Assembly (NCBI GenBank): GCA_033819885.1
Contig: JAQYUZ010000017.1
Span: forward strand, 62,001-126,000
Direction of reading: 5' to 3'
DNA length: 64,000 bases
DNA from: Microbotryomycetes sp. JL201
Taxonomy: Eukaryota > Basidiomycota > Microbotryomycetes
Part shown: positions 23,030-34,706 of the stretch, piece by piece
Position numbering within the stretch: the stretch's first letter is position 1
How the letters are laid out: each line of letters begins with the position of its first letter
Position numbers and translations under genes: made by a program
The notes under the pieces: generated by a model
What the model was told of the DNA's origin: nothing
The model's database searches: none
Seen by the model: the letters and a program-made list of their open reading frames with translations, nothing else

Positions 23030-23331
23030 CGCGAGTGTGCGGGCCGTCCCGTCCAGCTCGGCTAACTGACCAGAGCTCGAACGAGGCAGCGCTGCGCAAC
23101 ACACACCAGCCAAATTCCAATAATTTCTATTCCGAAACAGAATTGTTGTCTTGAGAGCTAATAAGGAGCAATCATCGAATTGTAATCGTGGCCATTCGGG
23201 CTCGTGCTCCGAGCGAGTATTGTGTTACGAGAGGCTTGCTTGCACTCTTCTTCTCACTCGAGGGCGACACGCGACAGATCCGACCAAGGATTACAATCAT
23301 ACACCCGAAAGTAACACCCGAATCCGCAGGC

Positions 23332-25118
23332 ATGGTCTCGCAGGCCAGCAGCGATGTTGCAGAGCGTTTAAAGGTCCGTGCGCCAGCAACAGTCGATGTT
23401 TCAAGAAGCGCATACCGGCAGGGACAACACAGTGTGCTTACACTTGCGTTCACAGATCCTTGCGAGCATTCCGCCGTTACTGGACCCGAGTTTGCCGTCG
23501 CCCCCACCTTCGCCGCGGTCGGGCGTGTCCACCTCGCGCAAACGCACGCTTAGCGACGCCAACAATGGACCAACGCGCTCTCATAGTAGTTCAGGCTCGC
23601 CCGTTGGCCTTGGCTTGATACACGAATCCCCAGCGACCTCGACGCAGTCAGACTCAACCACTTTGGATCGATCCTGGTCAAAGCTGACATATCCTTGTTG
23701 CAACAGGCGAGACGGCGACAAGCGAGTGCGTTCTGCGTCGTCTGCTTCATCAACCATCAATGCCACCGCCGCCACCACTCACGACGCCTCGAATCGGCAG
23801 TCCACCTCGACGGCGCCAACTCCTCGCATCAGGCAAGGAATTGATTCTCCTTGGATCCCTGCCGCTTTGTCATCGGGAACACCACTCAGTCCGTGGCTCG
23901 GAACACCTGGGCAAGACTGGCGACAAGCTTTTCCGAAAGAGAGACTCAGAAAGCTCGCTGCCAGGTTTGTTACGCATCGCCCGGACTACCCTGCTGATAG
24001 TTTGTTAGCTGACAAATACAAACAGGTACCGTGACTGTGGTCGCGGCCTGAAACACTCTGGTGATGCCATCGCAAGAGAAGCCAGGTCAGGCCCACGCGC
24101 TAAATTAGCTTTGGCCAAGCAAACAGAGGCCATACTATTATACGCTTTCGCGTTCTGGTGCGACGACCAGGCCGCGAAAGCTTGCATTCCGTCCAACTGG
24201 AAAAGCATCTTTGGATTGCTCGCATTCGTCAAGTCGAGGGCAGAAAAAGAAAAGCTTGGCATCATCATCGGCCTTTGGTGAGATGAGCTGACTGATTCCT
24301 GAGGACACAGGAACGGCGAACCTGACAACGTGCTCTGTCGTCCCAGTTTGAGAATGGAAGCGCTCGCCGTTTACGCCCTCACCATGCATGAACAAAAGAT
24401 GTTGCACCATCGGGGTGTTCAGCTTTTGTCGACCGTATCGTCGACGTCTGCATCGGCTCAGCGAGACTCGCGACCGCCGAAACTGCCACCCCCGCCTCCC
24501 CCGCCCCCGTTGCCAGTCGGCGCTTCAGCAACGTCACCCGCGTCAAACGATGGAAGCACGAGCGCAAGCGCCCAGTCTCCAGGAACATCAGCAGTAGCAG
24601 CCTCGCATGGCCCCGCGACGCTTCCCCAAAAACCTTTGCCCCCGCCACCGCCGCCACCTGTTGCCTCTACGCCATCCTCGTCGTCGGCATCTTCTTCATC
24701 ATCAAGCTCGACAGAATTGATCAAACAATACACGAGGTCGAGCTCTGACTTGTTCAAAGTTCAAAGACTTTGGGAAGACTCGTGCACGTATCTCGACTCT
24801 CGAACACTGTTTGACAAGTTTCGCTCGTTTTGGAACGAATGCGTCGAAATGAACGTCAGAATCGATGCGAGGGACTTTTGTTTGCCCGTCAAAGTCAAAC
24901 TTGATCGTCGCGAGACTGATCAAGATCACGATGACGAAGGCAGTGAAGGAGCAGGGAATCCGGGTGAGCGGACAGGTTGGTTGTTTGCTTGGCCTGTTGA
25001 AGTTCATAGGACGATGAGCGTTCCTCACACGGTCGCATTCGCAAGAGCGATACTGGAAGAATGGTGCAGGGCCGAAGGCGTGACAGACTTTGAAAGCGCA
25101 GTCGTTTCAGAGACATAG
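23332..25118 (+). CDS. Unknown protein with proline-rich linkers and a helical core
   Basis: Four exons joined at 23373/23457 (AAG|GTCCGT to CACAG|ATC), 23966/24027 and about 24281/24312. The N-terminus MVSQASSDVAERLK runs into a Ser/Pro-rich region (PSLPSPPPSPRSGVSTSRKR). The core reads DWRQAFPKERLRKLAARYRD, CGRGLKHSGDAIARE, EAILLYAFAFWCDDQAAK, NWKSIFGLLAFVKSRAE and LRMEALAVYALTMHEQKML. Two polyproline blocks (PPPPPPPPLP and PPPPPPP) follow, and the C-terminus (LDSRTLFDKFRSFWNECVEM, ILEEWCRAEGVTDFESAV) looks folded. The LKHxGD plus paired-helix layout faintly recalls the C-terminal homology domain of AF4/FMR2 transcription-elongation scaffolds. That is a weak resemblance and I would not name it. 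Confidence 0.75.
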
Positions 25119-25197
25119 ACGCGATGCTGTCATGAAACACGATGCGCTCGATGAAAAGATTGCAAAACACTACGGTAGTCTGCCCGAGTCCCCCGGA

Positions 25198-26236
25198 TCA
25201 CCCTCGGCCAACGAAGGGCATGTTTGTGGCCATGATTGTCTGCGCGTCAATGCATTATCAGCTCTCACGTCTCGCCCTGCTTTGCTGCGCATCTGAGGCG
25301 GCGCTTACCTGGTTCAGAATGTTGACCTCAAGCGGCAGACTGGCCATATAAACGAGGGCGTCCGCAACGTATTCAACAGGCATGACTCTGTAGCCACCAT
25401 AAACGAGTCAGCTCCGTGCGAGTATGAAAGCTCAAAGGAGCGTCACTCACGGCTCTTTGACGACTTGTCCCCACGATTGCATCTTTCCTGGGTCATCTTT
25501 TGAAGCCATTGACGACTCTGCGTTGCCAATATCGATTTCTGAGCAAGCTATTCTGTAAGCCCGTCCATCAAGCGCCAAACTCTTTGTCAATCCGGCAATC
25601 GCGTGCTTCGTCAACGTGTACGGAGCCGAGAATGGTCTCGGCGTGTATGCAGAGATTGAGCCGTTGTTGATGATGCGTCCGCCTTGAGGAGACTGGTCCC
25701 TCATGATCCGAAAGGCGTGTCTGCTGCACAGGAAAGGTGCCGTGACGTTGATGGCGACGATGGACTCGAAATCTTGTACGGATAGCTCGTCCATGGGCAC
25801 ACCAGGCAACGATTTGCCAGCGTTCTGTTGATACGAGATCGTCTGTCAGTTTCGTCTCGAGGTTTCGTCGAGCAGTATCGAATTTCTTACGTTGAACAAG
25901 AGGTCGAGACGACCTGAATACACAGAATCGAAACAATGAGCAACAAAAATTCCTTGAGCATTGAGCAGTCAGCTCACCAAAGTCCTTTTCGACGACCTGA
26001 AACAATGCATCAACGTCCTTCGGGTTGCTCAGGTCTCCTGCGACGGCTCGCATTGGTTTGACATTGGTGCCAGCTTGCTGAGCAAGCTTGTTCGTCTCTT
26101 CAAGCTGGTCGAGTCTGCGTCCGCTTGTGATGACTGTCCATCCAGCTTGAGCAAGCGCGATTGCGCAGGCCCGGCCGATGCCAGACGATGCGCCCGTGAC
26201 GACGGCGATGCCAGGTTGGATCGTTTGGGCGGGCAT
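25198..26236 (-). CDS. Short-chain dehydrogenase/reductase (SDR)
   Basis: NAD(P)-dependent oxidoreductase of the classical SDR fold. Start [20 protein letters not shown] at 26236. Cofactor motif TGASSGIG, then [16 protein letters not shown] (the Arg pair after the second strand suggests NADPH preference), [14 protein letters not shown], the NNAG motif across an intron junction, and [16 protein letters not shown]. The catalytic Ser lies in [16 protein letters not shown] and Tyr-x3-Lys in YTLTK. The C-terminal block is [20 protein letters not shown], then [17 protein letters not shown]. Introns near 25395-25450, 25835-25885 and 25910-25980. Substrate cannot be inferred; the sequence resembles fungal SDRs of the YMR226C/serine-dehydrogenase type. 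It stands alone, not in a biosynthetic cluster. Confidence 0.9.
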
Positions 26237-26778
26237 ATGTCTTCTCGTGTTTTGGTTTGTAACGAAGAGCGGTTTGTCCAAAAAGGCTCGACAGAGTGCG
26301 GTCGTGCGCGTCGACGACGAGTGCCCCGCGCGCGCTTCGGCAGACGCGGTCCGACGCCGCCGCCCAAAAAGGAGGTTGTTTCCTCAAATCAGCATCTCGG
26401 CAGGCTAGCTCGAGACATGATGTGATAAAGCTTGCAGGCTCTGGGTCTCTGTATCATCTACAGAGACTAGTCAGTGCACGTGACCGTGTGGTAGCCGGTG
26501 AAAACACGAGCGGGCCCCCATAACATGCAGCTCTGTGAGGCATTGTGTGATGCTCTCCGTGCATGCCTGTCGTCTGCCAACAAAAAAGAGTGGGCCTGAG
26601 CGCTCCAAAACCCAGCTGGCTTGTTCTGCTGACCGACGACCCGCACCTGACACACCAACCAATCTTACGGGCCGCCGATCGATTTCATCTCTCCGTCGAC
26701 TGTGTCCACCTGATAAGTTTCTGCCCACTTGCCGTGTCACTTGTTCGCCAAGTTTTCGTTTAATCGTCACCTCGAGCG
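26237..26778. other. Divergent promoter region between SDR and UTP23
   Basis: About 540 bases, no gene seen. It contains CACGTGAC near 26476, an E-box-type site like those used by bHLH factors; no direct evidence of use. Open frames on both strands here lack protein-like composition. Confidence 0.45.
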
Positions 26779-28094
26779 ATGCGACAAAAACGCGTCAAGT
26801 CGTACCGCAAGGTCATGCAGTTGTACTGCTCTGCCTTTAAATTCAGGTTTGTGTTGCCTGTCGTTGCATTCTGTGTTGCAGCTGGACTGATTCGGCGGGC
26901 TGAACCTCGGCGATGATTGTTTACGCATGGCAGAGAGCCGTACCAGGTACTCAGTATGTCTCGCAGTCAGTGATCTTTTTCAAATATGATGATGCTGATC
27001 GTTCATGTGCAGTGGACGGCGCATTTGTCGAGTCGTGCGTTCACCAAAAGCTCGACATTCTCGCGCGCCTGCACGACGTCTTGCAAGGCACCGTCAAACC
27101 CAGTCAGGCTGCCTGCTGCAACGATCCGTTTCCAACGTCATAGACCCTGACTCTAAGTCTCGCCGCACAGTGATTACGCAATGCAGCATGCAGCAGCTGT
27201 ACGACAAGAACGAGCAGACTGTCATTGACGCCGCAAAGGCGTTTGAGCGTCGCAAGTGCAACCACTTGAAAGCAAAACCAGAGTCAGAATGCTTGAAATC
27301 AATGACAGGCCAGTCATTTACTCAAAGAGACTGCGCGCCGCCACTAATTCCCCGTGCCCCAATTCAGGCTCCGACAATGTGAACCGCTATGTGATTGCGA
27401 CACAGTCCTTGGACTTGCGCAAAACGCTCAGAGCCGTCCCCGGACTGCCTCTCGTCTACATCAGTCGGTCCGTCATGCTGCTCGAATCGCCTTCGGACCA
27501 GACGTTGGCGAAGAAAATCAGGGTCAGTGGTTAATGTTTGATGACCTCGCTGTGGACTAAGAGTTGTTGAGGCATTGTTTTGATGAACAGATGGAGAGGG
27601 AAAAGCTGCACGTCCCGGCGAGCGAGATGGCATTGCTCAAAGGTCAAGCGGTCCCATCGGGCTCAAACCACATTATCGGCGCCGATGTGTCCGATGCGTC
27701 TGCAGAACGTGAGCCTGTGGAGACTGTCGGTGTCGATATGCAAGGCGAGGTCGTTGGTGAACCGACATCGATCGAGCAACCTCAAAAGAAGAAACGAAAA
27801 GGACCCAAAGGACCGAACCCATTGTCAGTCAAGAAGAAATCAAAATCCGACAGTAACACTGCTCCAGGCTCGACGTCAAAGAAGCGTTCACGGGACGACG
27901 ATGGCAGCGCGTCCAGACAAGATCAAGTCGAACTGAAGAGGAAGCGGGTTGAGAATGAGAATGTCAAGGTGTCGAGTTTGGCAAAGAGAGGAGAAGAGAG
28001 GCAAGGTGATCAGGCGAGGAAGAAGCGAAAGAGGTCAAAAAAGAAGAAGGGTGGTGAACAGGGGGAGGCAGGCGGCGAGGCGGCGGCGGATTGA
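26779..28094 (+). CDS. UTP23: U3 snoRNP / SSU processome protein Utp23 (PIN-like)
   Basis: Nucleolar PIN-fold protein needed for 18S rRNA maturation and release of snR30. Start MRQKRVKSYRKVMQLYCSAF at 26779. Exons join to FREPYQVLMDGAFVESCVHQ, LDILARLHDVLQGTVKPM, ITQCSMQQLYDKNEQTVIDA, FERRKCNHLKAKPESECL, then NRYVIATQSLDLRKTLRAVP, GLPLVYISRSVMLLE and MEREKLHVPASEMALLKGQ. The CxH zinc-site pattern (ERRKCNH...SECL) is present. The C-terminal ~130 residues are Lys/Arg-rich (QPQKKKRKGPKGPNPLSVK), as in other Utp23 proteins. The intron after CLKSMTG appears to use a GC donor (ACAG|GCCAGT); reading through it hits a stop. The stop is 99 bases from that of the convergent aldolase gene. Confidence 0.92.
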
Positions 28095-28193
28095 AATACG
28101 ATTTGTGGCACTGTTGTCATATAAGCACTGCCTCGTAAATTTTCACATGCACTGTCCTACGAAAACAAATTACTGCCCCCGAAAGGACTACGG

Positions 28194-29372
28194 CTACTGA
28201 CGATACTCGTGACCTTGCTCGTGCTCGATCACTTGGAAATAGGGACTGGCCAAGAAGAAGCAACTGCGCTCGCTTCCAGTCTCTTTGTGCGTGAGAGCGG
28301 CCGCGTCATCCTCAATCTCGATAGGTTTGCCGGCGGCTTGAGCGAGCAATGCGACACGGCACTCGTTTTCGAGCAAAATGAAACGAGCGACAGCCGCATC
28401 GATGGTCGTTCCAACGGTCCTACGTTCGTTGTAAAGATGTGAAGAACGTCAGGGCGTGAGTCGAACTCGAGCCTTGTCCGCGCAACTCACAAGAGACCGT
28501 GATTCTGAAGAATGATGGAATTGCGCTGTTGCAAAGTTTCTGCAATGAGTTGTCCTTCGCTCTTGGTGATGACAACTCCTCCGAATTCTCTCAGTGTCAC
28601 AATGTCATGGTAAAAGGTAGCAGCGTCTTGGGTCAAAATTGGCAAATCGATGCCGAGTGTCGCGAACGCCTTGCCGTACGTCGAATGGCTGTGGCAGATT
28701 GCATTGACATCCGGACGGGCTTGGTGCAGTGCAGAATGAATTAGAAAGCCAGCCAAATTGACGATCTGACGTCCTGGCTTGCCGCCTTCGATCACTTGGC
28801 CCTTTTGGTTGACTCGAATCAAATCCGAAACGGTCATGAGCGAGAAGCTGAGGCCAAATGGGTTCACCCAGAACGTATGCGGGTCTTCCGGATCACGGAC
28901 CGTTAAATGACCAGCCTTGGTACCCGAAAGAAGACGTCAGTTTGGTACAAAGGGTGGCGGAAGCTCGGCGTACGACGTGACTGTGGCGAGAAGCGGTTAG
29001 CACTAGCCCATCGGCCGAGTACATTCGTCTGCCTCCTCACTGGTCAAAGCCCTGCTTGGCAAAGATCCTGAGGGCAGCGCACAAGCGTTCCTTGAGGTAG
29101 GCTCGCTCGGCCTCGACATTGTCAAACTTTGGAGGGGCTGTGAGCCTGCGCACGATGTTAGGATGCAAAGACGGATTTGGACATGCGTTCACTTTCCGGT
29201 GCACTCACTTTGCCAAGTCGCCTTTGCCCATTTCAAACCCGGACGAGGCTTCTTGCTTGTGGTGGGTACCGTTCGCGTTCGCGGTGCCGTTTGTGCCGTT
29301 GGCTGCTTGGCCGGGTGCGGAACCGTCGGCAGAGACTGCCTTGCCGTTAGGAAGAACAATAGGCTCAGTCAT
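28194..29372 (-). CDS. Class II aldolase/adducin-domain protein
   Basis: Metal-dependent aldolase/epimerase fold shared by fuculose aldolase and adducin. Start MTEPIVLPNGKAVSADGS at 29372; a low-complexity Asn/Gly/Thr run follows (GTNGTANANGTHHKQEASSG). Core: ERAYLKERLCAALRIFAKQG, TIRDPEDPHTFWVNPFGLSF, VNQKGQVIEGGKPGRQIVNL, and the zinc-site region NAICHSHSTYGKAFATLG with two His, plus the third ligand region LQNHGLLTVG. Then ARFILLENECRVALLAQAAG and the end EHEQGHEYRQ. Metal ligands look intact, so it could be enzymatic, unlike animal adducin. Many fungi carry such proteins with no known substrate. Introns near 28425-28490, 28900-28975 and 28985-29040. Confidence 0.88.
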
Positions 29373-29906
29373 TGTCGTCTGCAGCGAGTCAGAAGAGGGC
29401 AGGTGGCGAGTAAGAGATTAAAAGCCGTGCCGACACTGCCGGAGCGACCCCACACGCGCCCGGGCTCGATATATGCATAAAAAGCAGCGTACCAACAGGC
29501 ATGCCAGAGCTGTCCGCCACTCTCATGAGATGAAAAGCACTCGCAAACACGGCCGGCCGCTCGCTGAGACTGATGCGACTGCGAGTCTTTGGGTTGGTTC
29601 GACGACGGGCGTGGCGGCTCTTTTCGCTTCACGCTGGGTCTGGTTGTTGTACAACACACTAGACGGGTACGTGCGAGACTTGCTCCCAGCGACGTGATTG
29701 CTGTTGCTGACGTCTGCTTGTTCTGATTGTGCGCGTGCTCGCGTGGCTGTGGCCCGTTTTCGTGCGTGCCGCTGGAAAAAAACCCGCGCCAGGTCACGCC
29801 AACACTACTACTACTACTACGCTCCTCCGCGCATTCGTTCTAGGACGGATCCTTATCCTTTGCCTGTTGTACAACTAGAGCCCGCCCGCTCGTGTTCTGC
29901 TGCGCC
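29373..29906. other. Divergent promoter region (aldolase-like / Puf4-like)
   Basis: About 530 bases. A GATATATGCATAAAAAG stretch near 29468 and a CTACTACTACTACTAC tract at 29804-29819 are visible; the latter is a small trinucleotide repeat in the likely 5' UTR of the Puf4-like gene. No gene seen. Confidence 0.45.
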
Positions 29907-32900
29907 ATGGCTGCCTCGCACGCGTCGAGCGAAGCGTCCAACGACGAACGCATGGCCACGTCGCTCAGCGGCCTGCCCGTGCGCCCACACGCCTCGCAAA
30001 ACGCCAACGGCACTCACGAGAACGGCCAACAAGCGCCCGAGCAATATGACAAGGCCGCAAACGGTCACAACGACAACAAGGTGCAGAGCGGCCAGCTCAA
30101 AGATTTCCTCGACCTCGCCGTAAGTCTGGCCTACGTTGCAGCCTGTCAGACGCTCGTCAACGTCTGACAATCCATTGGTTCGATTCATATCGTCAGACAA
30201 ACCGTGGAGAGAGCCCAGAGGACGTAAGCTCGGTGCGTCTTTTTTGGACGTCCGGTGGCTGCAACAACGACGACGGCGTGGGCACAATCCCACAAGGCGT
30301 CTGAGCAGTCATCAGCGTCGTCTGTCGCGAACTATTTGGCTGACCATTGACCTGCATTTTGCCCGGGCCCGCAGCGCATCGAAGCCAAGCGTCAGCTGCA
30401 CGAAAAGCAGCGCGAAGCTCAACGCAAAGCCTTTGAAGAGCAGGTGAGCCATGTTCACGTCCTTGCATTTTCGCACGCACTTGCGCCTGCTTCGATGGCG
30501 TCCGTCAGCGTTCGTAATGCTGACTCGCGCCACTCACAGATGCGCCAGCTCGAGCTAGAACAAGAACGCGAAGAGCGTGAGCTCATGGAAAAGGCCGCAA
30601 AGGGCGAACCTCTGCCTCCGACGCCGCCTCCTGGATCGGACGCCGCCAAGAACGGCCCTGTCCGCTCACAGTCGGGCAACGACCTCGCATCGTTCGGCGG
30701 CGAAGACGACAAAAAGTCCAAGTACCACAATGCCAAGTCAATGCCAGGATCGCGTCGCCACTCGGGCGAAGTCAAGCCCGGCGCGGCTGCCGAAGGCGCA
30801 CCCAACGCCACCGCCGCCGGCGCCCAGGTCAAGCGAGGCGTCGACGGACAGCCCATGCTCAACAATTTCTTGTTTGACGACGAGCTCGACGCCGACTTGC
30901 AAAGTGGGTCTAGAAGATTTATCATCTCGCGAACGCGGGCTGACTTTGTCGCGCAGACTCGGCCTGGGGCGGCAAGTACCTTCAAATGAATGCGGATGAG
31001 GACAAGTTCCCCGTACTGGTGAGATTTGTCAAAAGCTCGGTGAAACGCAAGCTAATCGCGCACCCGTGTAGCACCTCACTGGTCCCGCCTCGAACCCTCA
31101 GTTGTCGGCCTCGTCCGCAGCGCTCGACCTTGCGCCTCTTTCCAAGACGCCAGCCCAAGCTGGCCGCAACTTGGCTCCAGGTAGTCGTGCGCCCGGCACG
31201 TCAGAGTGGCCCGCGTTTGGCGAAGATGGTCCGTCCACGACCTCGCAACCGGCCAACGCCGAGCGCCATCGTTCGGTCACACTCGATGCCTCATCGCCCA
31301 TTGGCGGCGCCATCAAGAGCCCAGGCCGCGGCGCGTCGAGCGCCTTGCCTCCTCCTCGCACTGGCATCGTTGGCGGCAGCCAGAGTGGCCGCGACAGTCC
31401 CGCAGCTGACAAGAAGCTCGGCGGTCTTGATGGTTTCGGCAAGAGCAATGGTTTCGGTGGCGGCGTCGATGCGTTGAACGATCAATTCTCGCACGTGAGT
31501 CTTTGTGGTGTTGTCCCCTCGCGTTTGACTGAATGGGCGCTTCCTCCACAGTTCAACATTGACACGAACGCGTTTACAAGCTATGTCCACGACCAAGGCG
31601 CGTTTGTTTACGACGGCAGCGCTGGCAGCTTTGGCGGCTCGATGGGCGCCAACCGCTTTGCCGGCCTCCGCCTTGAAGACTTGCAAGGCGACATGCTCCC
31701 GCTGTGCAAAGATCAGTTTGGCTGCCGCTACCTCCAAAAGAAGCTTGAGGACGGCAACCCAGAGCACCGCGACATGATCTTTAACGAGGTGTTCCCTCAT
31801 TTTGCCGAGCTCATGACGGATCCGTTCGCCAACTACCTCGCTCAGCGCCTGCTCGAATACGCCACGGATGAGCAGCGCGACGCGTTGATCGAGTCCATCT
31901 CGGGCGAGCTCGTGTCCATTTCGCTCAACATGCACGGCACGCGCGCCGTACAAAAGATGATTGACTACCTGTCGACCCAGCGCCAAGTTCAAAGCTTGAT
32001 CCTCGCGCTCAACTTGAACGTCATTACGCTCATCAAGGACTTGAACGGCAACCACGTCATTCAAAAGTGCCTCAACCATTTGCCCCCCGAGGACAACCAG
32101 TTTGTGTACAACGCCGTTGCGACGCACTGTATCGAGGTGGCCACGCACCGCCACGGTTGCTGCGTCTTGCAGCGCTGCATCGACCACGCCTCGGAATCGC
32201 AGCGCATTCAGCTCGTCACCGAGATTACCTACAACTCGTTGACGCTCGTGCAAGATGCGTTTGGCAACTATGTCGTCCAGTACGTTTTGGACTTGAACGA
32301 CAATCGGTTCATCGAAGCCATCGTCCGCCAGTTCCTCGGCAACGTTGCCGCTTTGTCTGCGCAAAAGTTCTCCTCCAACGTTGTCGAAAAGTGCATTCGC
32401 GTCGCTGATGCGACCGGCCGCCGCGCCATCATTGACGAGTTGCTCAACAAGCAGCGCCTCGAGCGCCTCCTGCGCGACTCGTTCGCCAACTATGTTGTCC
32501 AGACGGCGCTTGACTATGCCGAGCCAGCCCAGCGTGCGCAATTGATCGAGACTATTCGCCCTATCCTACCCATGATCCGCAACACGCCTTACGGCAAGCG
32601 TATCCAGAGCAAGGTCGCGCGTGAAGATCACCATCACCATCGCGGACATCACCATCCTCATCACATGATGCATGGCGGTTACTATGGCATGATGCCGCCT
32701 CAGTACATGCACATGGGTCCGCCACCGCCTATGGGCGAATACGGACCGCCACGTGGATCGCCGTTCATGGGCGGCTACCAGCAAGGCCCGCCGCCTCACC
32801 ATCATCAAGGTCCGCCGCCGCCGCCTCACCAGGGTGGCCCCCAAGGCTTTGCGCCGTTCCCGCCCCAATTTGCCAATGAAAACTTTGGCCACGGCGGCTT

Positions 32901-32958
32901 TGCCCACGCGCCTCCTCCCCCGCCTCCTCCTCAACAATCCGCTGGCACGTTCATGTAA
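29907..32958 (+). CDS. Pumilio/PUF RNA-binding protein, Puf4-like
   Basis: Binds UGUA-type elements in mRNA 3' UTRs and represses or destabilises them with deadenylases. Exons 29907-30119, 30375-30443, 30541-30903 and 30957 onward are clear. The N-terminal half is disordered (PTPPPGSDAAKNGPVRSQSG, SSPIGGAIKSPGRGASSALP). The C-terminal domain has eight repeats whose base-contact pentads read CRYLQ, NYLAQ, TRAVQ, NHVIQ, CCVLQ, NYVVQ, SNVVE and NYVVQ. That order, with TRAVQ in repeat 3 and CCVLQ in repeat 5, is what I remember for the Puf4/Puf5 type rather than Puf3. The tail is unusual: His-rich (DHHHHRGHHHPHHMMHGG) then Pro/Gly/His/Gln-rich to the end, APPPPPPPQQSAGTFM. Total near 850 residues. 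Confidence 0.92.
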
Positions 32959-34442
32959 CAAGTTCACGTTTGTCGTTTCTTCTATCTCTTTTCTCAAAAC
33001 AAGAACTCGTGGTTGTTGTAGCGCCCTGTCTTGCGGTCTTTCTTTTGTCGGGGCGCGGCGTTTCCCTTTTTCTATCGTGTCGGTCATCCGTGTTGACGAG
33101 AAAGAGCAAAGCAGTCTTCGTTTCCCCCTTTCTCCTGTGTTTCTCTGCTCGAGCGTATTGTTGAAATGACAGCCGTTCTTTTCCTTCGTTTGTGAATGCC
33201 TTTGGGCGAAGAGTCGATCGAGTACCATCAAGCTTTCCTGCAGTCAGAGTAAAAAAGAGCCCACCATTGATCAAATTCTGTCCGCAATTCAAAGTTTTCT
33301 GGCTGCAGGGATCTGCTTCTTGCAAAACTTGGCGTTCGTCTGCCTTCGTGATGCCCCGAAATAAAAGCTGAGGGTCGTGCGGTTTGGAGCCTGTAGAGCA
33401 GCTCGAACGCAAATGATATGCTCACTCCACGTCAACAAAAAAAAAATTGCTAGCTTTCGACTCGTCACTCGGTCTCGTCGATGCATGTCAGGTCTCCATC
33501 GAAAAGGTCCTACCCAGCCGTGGCCGCCTGCGGGAGCCTCTTTGGCTTTTGACACTACCAGCTTGTTTAAAAGGCAGCCTGGCGACGTCCAGCAGATAGA
33601 GCAATGACTGGGCGTCAATGTATGGTCCAGATGAGCTCCCCGGGCGTATCTAAGCAACATTTCAAGGATTCGTTGGCCGGCTCGAGCGTTTCTTTGGTTA
33701 ACACAAAGCTGCCAGTCCTGGTGCTGTGCAGTTGCCTCTGATTCTCCTCGTCTTCCCGAGAGCTCTGAATGGCGGCAACAATTGGCAGTATGTTGCACCT
33801 CTGGTTGAAGCAAACGACACCTCTTCACCTTCGGTCACTGGATTGCCTCGGTGTGCGCATCTCGCGGGCAATCTGCGCATAACAGTATTCGTCGTACTGA
33901 CTTACAAGATGCGAAACGAACCAAGTACTTGGTCGGTCTACAGCCTTTTTGTCCTTGCTGCAAAAAATCTTCTCCGTCTCGAGATTGCCTCAAACGGATT
34001 AGGCCCACACCCACTTGTGAATAGGACGACTGACGGCTGAAGGAAAGCTGTGCTGGAATATGAGCACGAGCTTTCTGTAACGTTCTCCAAGAGGGTGGTA
34101 GTGCAAGGAGGGTTCAGCAGCGATGGAGACCGGAGAGCAGCAAGAGCATAGTCTGAATTCCGCCGGATTTGACCGCTACGGACGGACTTCCATCTGCCAA
34201 AAAGCCTACGGCCATGCTCAATTATCAACCCGTCCCGCAAAAAAAAAAAAATGGCCATGATTCACAACAATCGCTGGGACAGCTCGTCAAGGGCGACGCT
34301 GTCAAAAGAAAAAGCTTTGACGAAGATGGGTTCCCTCCTCATGTCGGCGATTACATATATAGTGTCCGCAAGTGAGCTTTATGATTGAAACAGCTGTCGG
34401 TGATTACCACGAGCGCGAGAGGGCGACCGCAAAAAACTACCG
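32959..34442. other. Gene-poor stretch after the Puf4-like gene
   Basis: The first ~200 bases are probably the Puf4-like 3' UTR. I found no supported gene in the rest. Two poly(A) runs on the + strand stand out: 10 A at 33437-33446 and 13 A at 34239-34251. A 60-residue open frame ends with DEDGFPPHVGDYIYSVRK near 34320-34375, next to ACATATATAGTG; it looks protein-like but I cannot place it. Confidence 0.5.
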
Positions 34443-34534
34443 TGACGTCGACGGGGATCGAACCCGCGACCTTTCCCTCACCAACTTTCCTGCAAAAACC
34501 GGAGGGGAATGCGTTACCACTTCGCCACGACGCC
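34443..34534 (-). tRNA. tRNA with intron, probable tRNA-Arg(CCG)
   Basis: The minus strand folds as a cloverleaf. Acceptor stem GGCGTCG pairs with CGACGTC (one G-U). The D arm is GCG-AAGTGGTAA-CGC. Anticodon stem TTCCC pairs with GGGAA, with C32-T33 then CCG as anticodon. The variable loop is AGGTC. The T arm GCGGG-TTCGATC-CCCGT contains a perfect B box. Mature length is 72 nt including the discriminator A. The anticodon loop is interrupted after position 37 by 20 bases (TTTTTGCAGGAAAGTTGGTG), the canonical site for a tRNA intron. Anticodon CCG would read Arg CGG. The fold is firm; the isotype depends on the intron being at 37/38. Confidence 0.85.
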
Positions 34535-34706
34535 TATCGGCCGAATGGCCTCAACCCGGAATCTTTGCACCATATAAAGATGATTTTCCTTGCCACAGCG
34601 CTGCATTTTTGATCCCGTTTCCGCCTCCGCTCTTGGGTTAGTTTGACATCGCGATAGTCTTGCAATTCCAGGGCACGTAGATACAACAAAAGAGCGATCC
34701 ACATCA

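Noticed and set aside
29804-29819. CTA trinucleotide run as a functional repeat
   Set aside because: Only about five units, in a likely 5' UTR; too short to call more than a minor microsatellite.
31291-32541. 416-residue open frame antisense to the Puf4-like gene
   Set aside because: It mirrors the strongly codon-biased PUF repeats; the + strand protein is unmistakable and the antisense product is a Val/Arg-rich shadow without motifs.
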